Source: Zoroaster sp. YZ-2022
Lineage: Eukaryota > Echinodermata > Asteroidea > Forcipulatida > Zoroasteridae
Direction: 5' to 3'
DNA length: 64,000 bases
NCBI GenBank assembly: GCA_029582265.1
Contig: CM055827.1
Span: forward strand, 1,163,074-1,227,073
A program made the position numbers and the translations under genes. Positions 46,421 to 57,458 of the stretch are shown in pieces. Every line of letters begins with the position of its first letter. Within the stretch, counting starts at the first letter, position 1. The notes below the pieces were generated by a model. The model was not told the origin of the DNA, made no database searches, and saw only the letters and a list, made by a program, of their open reading frames with translations.

Positions 46421-47398
46421 ATATCTTGTTGCCACACAAATTCATCTGAAACACAATTACCAAACCGAAAATTCCTTGATGTGAAGAAATAATCAAAGCC
46501 ACATCAGTCCAACCAATCCAAATAAATAGTGCATTCCAAGGAGGTAGAATGTATACAGTCATAGTAGCTGGTGTGAAAATAGCTTCAGCTGGTTGAGGTC
46601 TGCATGCAGAGCTTTCTTCATTTAGTATTCAGTCAACATCCTCATCTCAGCTTGCTAGAATTAGGCTAATGCTACAAAGTCATGCCCCAGCTCAGATTGT
46701 CATTTGGATCTATCTCGGTAACATTCTCTTACTTATTCTGGATGAGTTAAAGGGAAGGTTCTTATTAATGTCTAACCTAGGTTTCAAGAAGTAGGTCATC
46801 AAAACTAAACTGAGATAGTCTCGTCATAATTGGTGGTCACATTGTGGAGAAATAACTAACAACCATTACGTTATATATCATCGAATCAGTACACAAAGGT
46901 TGTAACTATGATACGATCTTGTTGCACTGATGCTTTTTTACAAAAAGTTACCATTCAGCAACTTTTTGATATTTGACATTACATTTCCTTTTTTCTCCAA
47001 GATGAAAACATTGAAGACAAAATAATACTTTATCAATTTAACACCGAGTAACTTTTATTTGATAACCTGATAATTACCAATGTTGTACCTTCCCTTTAAA
47101 GACATTATTATTCACATGTTGTTTCTCTGTTTTGCTTAGCCCCCTTGATACAAATAAACTTGTGTTCATGTCTTTCACTTGGTTTTTTGGTTAACGTTCT
47201 CTCTTCCTGGTGTATCACTGGCCGTGGTGTATTGTATTACACATGTACTCTGTGAGTTTATTGGTTTTTATGTTGAATATAAAAAATAATAATAGTATGG
47301 TTAGCATGTGAATCTGAAGATTCAGAAAATGTATGCAATGTAAATATATCTGGAAAGTGGTGAATATGAGATTCATGAAATACTAGGTGTTAGTAGAC

Positions 47399-47760
47399 TT
47401 AACCCTCCTACTGATAGACCATTTGAAACCATTCAAAATTTCCACTTTCAAAAATGCCCATTGGTTTAGTACACACATGGTGATACCATTTGAACAGTGT
47501 TGGTAGCAAGCTTGACTACCATTCAAATGCATAGAGGGTCCATTGATTCACCACAAGTATCCAAACAAGGATTTGTATTAGCTGTACTACCATTTGGAAA
47601 GATCCAAACAAGGTTTTGTATTAGCTGACCTACCATTCAAAACCATTTAGGGAAATCAATACTGTACACAGTTATTTCAGCATTCAAAACCACAAAAGCG
47701 AATGGTTTCAAATGGTGCATCAACTTGTATAAAAAAAGGTACCAAAAGTAGGAGGGTTAA
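47399..47760. mobile_element. TTAA MITE with CCCTCCTA ends, family d, copy 2
   Basis: TTAA|CCCTCCTACTGATAGACC on the left and AAAAGTAGGAGGG|TTAA on the right. The interior is about 90% identical by eye to 34471-34848. Its right TTAA is the left TTAA of the following MITE. Confidence 0.86.
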
Positions 47761-47969
47761 AGGGACATTATCAGCCAGACGTCCAACAGGGCATGGAATG
47801 GGTGTCCCAGTTTAAGATGATGAACACAGTGACTGAAAAATACTGGCTCAATTATGCAGCAGCAACGTTAATGACCTTATCATGTAGGGTATTATTTTCA
47901 GTCACTGAGTTAATCTAACAGTAAGACTGATTCCATGCCCTGTTGATCGTGACGATACTGTCCCTTTAA
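47757..47969. mobile_element. TTAA MITE, GGGACAGT family, copy 4
   Basis: TTAA|AGGGACATTATCAGCC on the left and GTGACGATACTGTCCC|TTTAA on the right. It abuts the previous MITE and ends 260 bp before last exon b of tetraspanin B. Confidence 0.82.
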
Positions 47970-48228
47970 CTGTCCTTTCCTTTTGTTCTTGATATTGTGC
48001 ACATGCTCAGAATTACGTAACTAATGGAAAAGGACTGGTTACTCTGCTGCCACCTATTGTCCTAAAGTGTCCAACTGTTCATTATTGATGTGTTGTAAGG
48101 TATCGGTTTCAGTGGAGTGTTATAATTTATAATTTAAAAAAAATGTTTTGGGGGTGTGGGGCTGTGTGACTGCTTTCATTTGAAACCGAAAGTATTTATC
48201 AATCTGTTCATCTATTCTTATCTTTCAG

Positions 48229-48303
48229 CTTGTTGGTATCATCATAACATTCCGTTTCCGTAATCAGAAAGATCCAAGAGCTAATCCTGATGCATTCCTG
48301 TAG
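48229..48303 (+). CDS. Tetraspanin B, alternative last exon b
   Basis: Acceptor cttatctttcag|CTT is followed by 24 codons and TAG. It reads [20 protein letters not shown] and then DAFL. Sixteen of 24 residues equal exon a, including the whole [10 protein letters not shown] block. Differences concentrate in the membrane half (LIGVWLAV versus LVGIIITF), and S is changed to D in the tail. Synonymous sites differ throughout, so the duplication is old and the reading frame has been kept, which argues for use. The polypyrimidine tract is better than that of exon a. A palindromic MITE starts 82 bp after the stop. Confidence 0.9.
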   Translation, partial: LVGIIITFRFRNQKDPRANPDAFL

Positions 48304-48384
48304 ATGGACAGCTAAAAGCATTGAATCTCTCTGTCAGAAGAAACTTACTCCATCAAGATAACAAGACACACATGTTCAGTAAAA

Positions 48385-48609
48385 CTAATAAACACTTCCA
48401 CGGTAATATGCGCCATGTTTTTGATGGGGCAAAATTGTTTATTTCGAACACTCGTTGCCATCTGCAACCCAGCGCTCAAACTTCACGCTCCCTCCAGACG
48501 CGTGCGTGAAGTTCGAGTGCCAGGTCGTAGACAGCAACAAGTGTTTGAAATAAACAATTTTGCCCTGTCAAAAACATGGCGCATATTACCGTGACAGGGT
48601 TTATTAGCC
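48385..48609. mobile_element. Palindromic MITE in the 3' UTR of exon b
   Basis: Arms of about 75 bp ('ctaataaacacttccacggt', 'aatatgcgccatgttttt' and complement at 48535-48609) flank a GC-rich centre. An AATAAA at 48387-48392 lies in the left arm and could serve as the poly(A) signal for exon b. Confidence 0.8.
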
Positions 48610-49030
48610 AGACATTAACGAGGTATTAAGTGAAGGAAGTGTGTATGGATTGTCTGTTGTTGTCATCATTATTAAGTGTGCTAAAAGTGATTTTGTGGGA
48701 AAAACTCCTTCCTCTGAAAAGTGTTCCAAAATGATGACAATTTTCACAAATTTTCTGATGAAATCCATAGACAAAGGCACAGGTTTACCTCCCCCCTAAC
48801 ATTTTTTAATTGGATGGCCCTTACGCAAAATATACCTTTGCACACATGAGGTGATTTATTCAGGTGTGGATCTAGGGAAAAGGGGGAGGGGCCAACAAAT
48901 TGTTATTGTAATAAAGGGAATCATCATGTGCCCCTCCCTCGAATCCGCCAATGGATTTACTGAAGAATATTGAAACAGTAGCAGCATGAATTCATTGGTT
49001 TCAGTAATTCTGATTACACAGTTGAACACC

Positions 49031-49398
49031 TAAGGCCCCCAAAAAAAACTCTCTGGTTTCTGGTCTCCGCGCACGTCGTCTCAGACCTGCGCATCGGCAT
49101 TTTTAATTTCCTTTTTTTTGCTATGGAGCGATGTCCAATTGCAGCCAGAATTGCTGGATCAATTGGAATTCTGCTGTTTTAAATGACTTTTTCACGTAGG
49201 GGTATGGACGTTTGCCTGATTTGTGAGGCCTCTCTTACCCACCATACTTTGTACATGGGGAATTTAGTCCCCGCGTATATATGTGTCACGTATTTCCCTG
49301 TTGGCAAAAATAAAGATTGCCAAAAAAAAAAAAAAAGCGCGTCACCGCACTGATTTTGAAGCTGACCAGAAACCAGAGACTTCTTTTTTGGGGCCTTA
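49031..49398. mobile_element. MITE with CTCTGGTTTCTGGTC inverted ends, copy 2
   Basis: The ends are 'taaggcccccaaaaaaaact' + 'ctctggtttctggtc' and 'gaccagaaaccagagac' + 'ggggcctta'. The interior matches 29300-29705. No target duplication is recognised. Confidence 0.78.
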
Positions 49399-49560
49399 AA
49401 TGTCGTCCCTGATAAATAACATGAAATGGGGCTCTTACCATTATAAATGATTGGTCTTGTTCCTGTACTCATTCATATAACAAGCTATAATGAGTGTGGA
49501 TCACCATCTGTTGCTTTGCTACATGAGTGGTTATTGTATTGGATATGGCTAGTTGTGAGA

Positions 49561-49736
49561 CTACGGCTATGGCCGTTTTCGAATCCACGGCTTCGGCTTG
49601 GGCTCCGGCTTCAGGCTCCGTCCTCCTGTCTGAAGCCCTGAACATAAAGCACGCGTTAGTCAAAACAACCGAGGGAACATAGCTAGCCTAAGCCAGAGAC
49701 GAAGGCGAAGCCGTGGTTTCGAAAACGGCCTATAGC
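49561..49736. repeat. 176-bp palindromic element
   Basis: The arms 'ctatggccgttttcgaatcc' + 'acggcttcg' and 'cgaagccgtggtttcgaaaa' + 'cggcctatag' are inverted. Smaller 'ggcttcgg' / 'ccgaagcc'-type repeats lie inside. Confidence 0.75.
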
Positions 49737-51888
49737 TAGATTGCCATTGTAGCCATAGCCACAGCCCAATTCAGACCTCGTTTTAAGGAAACCCTACAAC
49801 ATTGTGTGCTTGGTAACTTGGTAAGAACACAGGAATCCAGACTTGTGCATTGGATGAAAAGACCCTCTAATGAGTCTGTAGAACAGATTAATTTCATGTT
49901 GTGATTATTAATTCAATAATACAATGTACTTTATCTTTATAAACTTGAGAAAGAGAAAAAGTTAGTTCTTTTTTTAGGGAATACATGTTTGTATGTAGAT
50001 TTTTGTTACAAGGTATAAAACAAAGAAATTAAAATGTTTATTTCATTGTGAGTATGGATGATATTACATGTAGAACTGCCTCACTTTACATCCATAGATC
50101 GTTGTTTGTTCCATACAAATCTATCTGATCCAAAGGAAGGCATCTGTTGATTTACACCTTCCATAGTGAATACGTGACTCTCATAACACAAATACGTACT
50201 GCTAATGATCATCTACGATGATCAGGGCCCATTTCATGGCGGTGCTAAACAGAATTCCACACTTGTAATCATCCTTTTCTGCAGAATTTTTGTGCTAGCA
50301 GTGTAAGCAGTAAATCCTTGGTTAACGGAGAGTACACATTAGTACAAGGAGAATTTCCTTGCTAACTAGTGAAATACGCATAACTTAAGAACAGTATTTT
50401 CTGCTTTAGTAAGCAGAGCCATTAAATTGGGCTGTGTTATGAGTCTGTAAATGCAATCAGCAGACTTGTTCATTGTCTTACCCCCAGGAATAAAATAGAT
50501 GAGGCAGTGTAGAGGATATTAAACATGTCCATTTATTTACAATAAAAGTTCAAAGGTTAATAGCATGCAACATCAAATATATTTTGATGAGACATCAGCA
50601 GAATTTGTTTTAATTTTAGTTATTTAAGTAAGGTTCTTAATACTTCATTCTTTAGTAATTTGTACAAAATACTTATTATATATGAAGATCATGAACATGT
50701 ACACTATTGCCTGCCATGAAATCATCCTGGTACTTTCAAAGATACTCTAATTGTAAACATGTGTGACATGGTCTAAACAAAGACACTATAATGTACAAAG
50801 ACACTATAATGTTTTGAGTGGATGCATTTCTGGTGGATGGAAGAAAAATTTACATAATGCAGTTTTAACAATTACCCAGTACTGTATTTTTCTTGATTAG
50901 ATTACAGTAGATAAGACGAGTCTTGTAGTATGAATGAGAATAGATTACAGTAGATAAGACGAGAGTCTTGTAGTATGAATGAGAATAGATTCTTTGACTG
51001 CATGGCAAACATTTTATGTTACTCTCTTGAGAAAGCTGCGCTCAATCCAACCCACAAATCTAAGAACCTCTAATGCTATACAAAGGAATATGGAGTGACT
51101 TCCCCCCCCCCCCCCAGCATTCAAAGAAAATTAAAGTTTTACCCCAAAACACTTGTGAAACCTCAAAATTCTGTCACCACTGGGCACACCTGTAAAGCAG
51201 TCAATTGTGGAAAACGGGTGTAGTGTGGTAAACCTTTTTAATCAAACACCCATCCTATTGGTCAGTAACGCATCGATTATAGGGGAGGGGTGAATTTTTA
51301 ATAATTGCTGTAGTACTCTTTGTATGACTATTTGTAACCCTATTTGTTCCCCTGTACATGATATTTTGTTAATTTATTTCTAGCTGGGTGATAAAAAAAA
51401 TAAAATGAAAAAAAAAATAGCAAAACTTAAGAATCAAAATTCAGTACATAATGAATATATACTATGTATAGTAATTTTGTGATTGTGGATGTGTATTGTT
51501 TTCTAGAGGCAGAAATGTTGCCTATAAAAAATTTGGTGTTTTGTGCTGTATATTGGGCAAATAAAATATTAATTTCTAAATATATTAAATTCTGTTATGA
51601 CATAAATATATGCCAATTGGTGAAAGTATCAATTTTGTTAGGTGGTGTAAGTTCTATATATTTAATACAAAATGTTTGGACAGTGGTGTTGGTTTTTGGA
51701 TTAGAAAATTATAATTTCTTGTTACAGAAAAACAAATTACTTAAAGAAAAATACAATAAGATATGAATACTTTATAGGGGCTGTTTGTTCACATAATTTT
51801 TGCAAGGGTCTAATCCATTCCCAGTGAATGTTTTGTACGCTTTTGAAAATGGGCAGTAAGACTCATAGCTTTGCATGGTGAAAAGGAT
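49737..51888. other. Intergenic, little recognised
   Basis: It holds a 44-46-bp duplication at about 50897-50989 ('gattacagtagataagacga' ... 'tcttgtagtatgaatgagaa') and a C14 run near 51101. No exon is seen. Confidence 0.5.
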
Positions 51889-51978
51889 AAGTAAGGACTG
51901 TTTGCGGTCACACCATGTAGAAATTCTCTTTTTTAAAAGAGAATTTCTTCATAGTGTCACCGCAAACAGTCCTTACTT
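51889..51978. repeat. 90-bp foldback repeat
   Basis: The arms 'aagtaaggactgtttgcggt' + 'cacaccatgtag' and complement are separated by a short 'tttttaaaa' centre. Same family as 27094-27207 and 7047-7125. Confidence 0.85.
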
Positions 51979-52827
51979 GAATTAAGCAGTGGTACACTTC
52001 ATTTGGTATGAGTACATGGGGAATGTATGTCAAATTTTATTTTAAAAATCAACTTGGATCTTTTTGTAAGATATTACAATTTCAGCTCGAGTTGCTCCAA
52101 TTTAATTTTCTTAAAATGATACAGATATGATACTATTACAATTTAATACATGTATATTGATTCTTAAATATGCAGATGTTTTTGCTTGTTAAAATAAATC
52201 ATGCAAATTTGCAAATACCCGTTATACATAATCTTAACCATGTAAAACATGACACATTGGTGTGATAAATATATTTATGTTTTAGAGGTTTAGCGGGTCA
52301 CATGTTAACCACTGGCCACAGTTTGGCTACCCATGATTTATCAGTTTTGGAATATATACCTAACTCCCAAGCCAATTACCCGCAAATCAACTATGATATA
52401 TGCTCTATTTATAAAACCATGCATTTCCAATAAAAATTATTAAAGTCAAGATTAAGAATACCATTTCCTTAGCACAAAAAAAATCCTATCTTTGCCTGAT
52501 GACGAACCCTAACTGATAGGGCAATGTGTTTTACAGACATGCTTTACTTCTGGTCATTTCCATAATACATTTATGATTTAAAACATTACCTGAAAATAAT
52601 ATCCGGTAATATAAAATTTAGTTTTATGAGTTGATACTTTTTTAGAAATTAAATGACATTTCCTGTAGTGCTGTCTGTCCCAATCAAGGATGGAGAGAAC
52701 ATATAAAGCTTTGGTGTTATTGGTAATATTTGGTTAGAAACCATGATTGAATTGTCACTATTCCTCAATAAAAGCAAGACTCAAATGTTAACTGTTCAGT
52801 TTGTGTACCTGCTACTTCATTCATTTT

Positions 52828-52999
52828 ATAAAGGGACAGTATCATCACGATCAGAGCAGACTTTCAACAGGGCATGGAATCGGTGTCCTAGTTTAAGATA
52901 AACACAGTAACTGAAAATTACTGGCTTATTTATTTTCAGTCACTGAGTTATTCTAAAACTAGCAGTTTGATTCCATGCCCTGATCGTGATGATATTGTC
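52828..52999. mobile_element. TTAA MITE, GGGACAGT family, copy 5, right end lost
   Basis: It starts 'aagggacagtatcatcacga' and reaches 'gatcgtgatgatattgtc', where the terminal CCCTTTAA is replaced by the hairpin at 53003. Confidence 0.72.
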
Positions 53000-53002
53000 G
53001 AC

Positions 53003-53653
53003 ATACACCCATCACAACTTCTAAGTTCCCCCTAATATTTTTTAGAATATCTCAACAAGTATTGCATGAATTTTAAAAATTCAAAAAGCAAATGACAGAA
53101 TGACATGTTCTACACAGCTCGTAATGAAATGGTTGAAATTCAATCATGCATGCACAATTGACTGTGATTTGAATGAAAATTAAGCTAAAAAAAAATTTGC
53201 AGTACAAAGCATTGCTTCAATGGCATGTTACACATGTAATTTCCTGTAAGAACTCATGCATCAATAACAATGGTATTGATGGCTGTTTCATAATAAGAAA
53301 AGAATATTCAAAGAGCAACATGCAACATGCATGTCTATTGTTTTAGAAGGGTAGAGCAAGAGTTTAATATGGAATTGGTCCTCCATTATTCTCCATAACT
53401 GAGTTCTTACAGAAAACTACATGTGTAACATGTCATTGAAGCAATGCTTTGTACTGCAACTTTTTTTTCAGCTGAATTTTCATTCAAATCACTGTCAATT
53501 GTGCATGCATGATTGAATTTCAACCATTTCATTACGAGCTGTGTAGAACATGTCATTCTGTCATTTGCTTTTTGAATTTTTTAAATTCATGCAATACTTG
53601 TTGAGATATTCTTTAAAATATTAGGGGGAACTTAGAAGTTGTGATGGGTGTAT
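53003..53653. repeat. 651-bp inverted repeat with arms of about 255 bp
   Basis: The left arm starts 'atacacccatcacaacttct' and the right arm ends 'agaagttgtgatgggtgtat'. Arm pairing continues with very few mismatches to about 53262 / 53398, leaving a loop of about 135 bp. No coding sequence. Confidence 0.9.
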
Positions 53654-54878
53654 TTGTCTTGCAAACAAATAACTAGGCCCTGCAGATACCCAATACATTT
53701 TGGGTGGACTAGGCATTTCTGGGAATAATTTGTTTCTCAGGACTAGACTGCAAAGATCTTGAACGAGTAAATAAATACACAAAAGTTGTTTTTTATAATG
53801 TTCATGAAATACAGTCACGTCACATGACTTAGTCATGTTCTGTTAACCACTACAAAAAAACGGGAAAAAATTAAATTCAATTGCATTTATTAAACAATTT
53901 ATACTTGTTTAAAAAAATCTTTCTGGTCATGTTGCACTGGTATAAAACAGCAAGTCTCAGACATTTGCTCAATGTATCTTATCTTTTTTACATGCAGTGT
54001 TCATTTGAAATCTTGATTATAAATTTGTTTTTAAATAACTGCAGTAACAGACCAGAAATCTCCTTGCGTAAACATCTTGACCATGGACTGAAAGATCTAG
54101 AAAATTTCTGCACAATGAAATAATTATATACTATTTATTTTCTGTACAATTTAGGGAACTGAATTCTGCTTAAAATTTTAAAATATAATTTCAAAATTTA
54201 ATTTGTTAAGAAATATACTCTTTCAACAATTTATCATTACCCTGTACCATAATGATTAAGATCATTACATATTATATTATTATTTAATATTGACAGAATA
54301 TAAACAAATAATTATGAACATTTAAAAACAATTAATTGTTCTGATAAGCCACTTAAATGTTCTTTTTAATTTCAAGGGTCACACTATTTAGCATCAACAG
54401 ATGCAATTGCAAGTGTCAACAAGTTTATTACCATGACAACAACAATAATTTAAAGTATGGTTTCATACTTTGCGGATAAACAAATATTATTACTGCATGA
54501 ACACCTTTTCTCTTTGTACGTCCAGCCATGAACATCGGACTGATACACTGGATACTGTATTTCCTTTGAGATGGAGATATTATGTTTATTAATATTAAAA
54601 CATAAATTCTTTTATTTTATAAGAGATAAAATGTTTTGAAAAAATTATTTCCAGCTCAATAAAATTCTGAGATTTGAATACAGATGACAAGTAGGTGGCG
54701 TTTACGCATAGACGGCTGTTTAGTGGTAACGTTTTGTAAAAATATAAAACTTATAATTTTAATAATTACATATTGGCACTTCCTCTGGATGTCGACATAT
54801 TTCAAATGCTGTCAGCTATTTCTACTTATTGTGGTTGTAGTTTAACTTGTTGATGCTTGGATATACCATTGATACTTG

Positions 54879-55180
54879 TTAAGGGTCAAAATTAGTCAAA
54901 TGTTGATATACTTACCAAGGTATATCTAGCGCACTTAAAAAGTCAAACACTGTCAAACCTTATGACGTGTAACCTTACATGTAAGTACTTTTACAGGTCA
55001 AAATGAGTCGACTGTTTTTGACTGGTAAAAGCATCGTCTTGTCTTGTTGAAGGTGGTCAAAATGACAGTAAAAACCAGTCAAAAATGCCCTGTGTGCACA
55101 TTTGGGTCAACAGTCAAAACAGGCAGTTGACTGGTTTTGACCACAACAGCTACTTGCCACTAAAGTTCAGCTAGTATAGC
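54879..55180. mobile_element. Family c TTAA MITE, degraded
   Basis: It starts TTAA|GGGTCAAAATTAGTC. The interior carries 'caggtcaaaatgagtcgact' and 'gggtcaacagtcaaaac'. The right end 'actaaagttcagctagtat' is a decayed form of the left end of 24473-25121. Family c motif saturation is clear. Confidence 0.6.
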
Positions 55181-55584
55181 TATGTGACAAAAAATTTCAA
55201 AATCAACAGATTCCAATACAACTGGTATCATTGTCAAGGTCTTGAATAGACGATTACAATGATATAAGGATCATCTTCCTGTGACCAAAAATAAGGAAGT
55301 TATGACATGTTGAATCCGGCAATTTTAGGCCTGTAAATGGCAAATATTTTATAAGGAAAAACAAAAGAAATGTAAATTTGACTTGTGACCCGTTTCCTAG
55401 ATTTTCTCGGATTCCATATCATAACTTTCAAAATTCTTGTCCGATTTTCAAAAGGTTGGTATCACTGGAATGCTTGGGAAAAGAGGAAGAATAATAACCT
55501 ATTTCCAGGCTAATTCAATGATTAGTTTGTTTTGTAGTGCTGATTTACAAATAAGAAATAATAATAATGAAAAAAAATAATGAA

Positions 55585-55872
55585 AAAAAAAATTACTCAA
55601 ATCTGAGGACTATTTTTATATTTTTACACTGAAATCTTCGAAAGATTCTCATCCCTGATTTAATTAAATATTAGAACAATTTATAAATTATATTGGACTG
55701 TATATTATACATGTATGAAACAAAATAATGAAAATAAATTAATTTTTTTTTAAAAACATTCAAATTACTCAAAATATGATGATTTTTAAATATTTATACT
55801 GGAATCCGCGAGAAATTCTTATCCCTGATTTAATTAAACATTTAAAAAAATAATAAATAATATTGGACTGGA
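55585..55872. repeat. Diverged AT-rich tandem duplication (about 170-bp unit)
   Basis: Both copies contain 'attctcatccctgatttaat' or 'attcttatccctgatttaat', followed by 'aatattggactg'. Confidence 0.75.
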
Positions 55873-55904
55873 AAAATGAAAAAAATGAAATATTATTGTG
55901 TTAC

Positions 55905-56458
55905 GCCGATGGGCATATGTATATAGGTTTAAACGGACGATTTATCGGACTGAAAATTCGGCCGATTGAACGTTCGTTTTGTTGACATCAAAAATGGTAC
56001 ACAATGTAGCGTGCTGAACGCGGCGCATTACAATCTTTGGTTGACATCGATTTCTGCTCATCAAAAAAACGTAACTGCTAATCGTCCAATCGCCGTCAAA
56101 ATTGGCCAAGAGGTAGAAAATAAGTATAGAAAAATTAATATTGTGGTTTGATAAGGTGTTTTACTAACCTTTGAGTAAATCGTCGATGGTTTTGATGAGA
56201 AAGAACAAACCCAAATTTCGAGAATTTATTTTGGAAACTTCTAGATGCCGCATTCAGAAAATTTGAGAACGAGGTTGAAGTAGAATATTTGATCTACATC
56301 TTCGAAAAAAAAACTCCTGGGTACGTCAAAAAGAACAGCCTCAGCGAAACGTTACATAAAGCGCTATCTCCACGGTGTCTTCGCCACGGCGATTCAACCC
56401 GAGATTTGAGGCCGCGGCCGAAAAGATTTGCGACAATGCGTGGGATACGCACATACCT
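55905..56458 (+). other. CpG-rich segment with short unrecognised open frames
   Basis: The base composition changes sharply from the AT-rich flank to CpG-rich sequence. A 61-codon frame (55966-56151) and overlapping frames at 56289-56645 and 56375-56596 do not resemble any protein I recognise, and no splice structure is evident. It could be part of the larger element at 56459-57912 or an independent island. Confidence 0.35.
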
Positions 56459-56963
56459 ACAATCCCGGTCAAATCTCGCTGGGCCCCCCGGCCCCCTGAC
56501 AATGTTGGCTCTTATTGGGCGGTCTGTGCTCCGGCTGGAGATAACAACATTGGTGGGGGAGCGGAGAGCGGAGAGCGGAGAGCGGGGACAGGGTAGGGTA
56601 TGTTTATTGTCACGTGTCCCAACTATTTTGGCCGGGATTGTCTGAATTTTCTCTTAGTTTATCTACGGAGCCGTGACCAGACGCGGGCAAACCGCAGTCT
56701 TTGTCTTTGTCTCAAGGACAATACATTAAGGGACAAGGCAAGTGATGGTGTTGGTGATCATCTCGTGATGATGATGATGCCAATGATGTAGGTGACGCTG
56801 GACGTCATCCTCATCCTCATTATCCTCATCATCTTGTCACTCTCCTCCTCAAAATCATCATCCAATAATCAAAAAATAATAATCAAAAAATAAAATAAAC
56901 AATAAATAAATAAAAGTAATATTATTGTCGGTGTTGCGGACAAAAATACATAAACATTCTACT

Positions 56964-57036
56964 TGGTTGGGATTCGAACATACGATCTCCGCATTTCAGA
57001 TCAGATGTCTTAACCACTAGACCACCGTGGCAACCT
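56964..57036 (-). repeat. tRNA-like sequence, left, inverted
   Basis: On the - strand 'ccacggtggtctagtggtta' is followed by 'gatctgaaatgcggagatcg' and 'tgttcgaatccca'. A and B boxes are recognisable, but the acceptor and T stems do not pair, so it is a pseudo-tRNA or SINE head rather than a tRNA gene. Confidence 0.55.
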
Positions 57037-57384
57037 GCAAGCGTTCCCAGTTCGATACCCTTGGACGATGCATGGCTGCAATGCGCTTGCGCGCAAAACA
57101 CAGATGATCAGAACTTTATTGTAGGGTGCACCGTATACGGTTCACCATGCCATTTTGGTCCATAAGTTCCCAAAAGAGAGTTTGTGTTCAACGCGAAAAG
57201 CACATTAAGATATACAAGCCTCTTCAATTTGATTTCATCCCCTCATTCCGTTATTTTGACGAAAAATCCAACGGTGATCCATCGAAACCAAAAAATAAAG
57301 GAAGGGAGTGACTCTCCTTTATTGTTCAGTGGTGAACCGTGGTTACATTATCCATCGACATATGAATGGGACCAAACTGGTGTA

Positions 57385-57458
57385 TACCACGGTGGTATAG
57401 TGGATAAGACACCTGCTGTAAAACGCGGGGATCGTGGGTTCGAATCCCACCCGATTAG
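57385..57458 (+). repeat. tRNA-like sequence, right
   Basis: 'accacggtggtatagtggat' then 'gctgtaaaacgcggggatcg' then 'tgggttcgaatcccac'. The T arm is perfect (GTGGG / CCCAC), but the 3' side CCGATTA has no complementary 5' acceptor strand. It is about 80% similar to the inverted partner at 56964-57036. A functional tRNA is unlikely. Confidence 0.55.

Noticed and set aside
49447..49663. Opposing 64-codon frames
   Set aside because: They fall in a palindromic repeat (49561-49736) that reads similarly on both strands.
57385..57458. Functional tRNA gene
   Set aside because: The T arm is perfect, but the 5' acceptor strand does not pair with the 3' side and the anticodon loop has eight bases.
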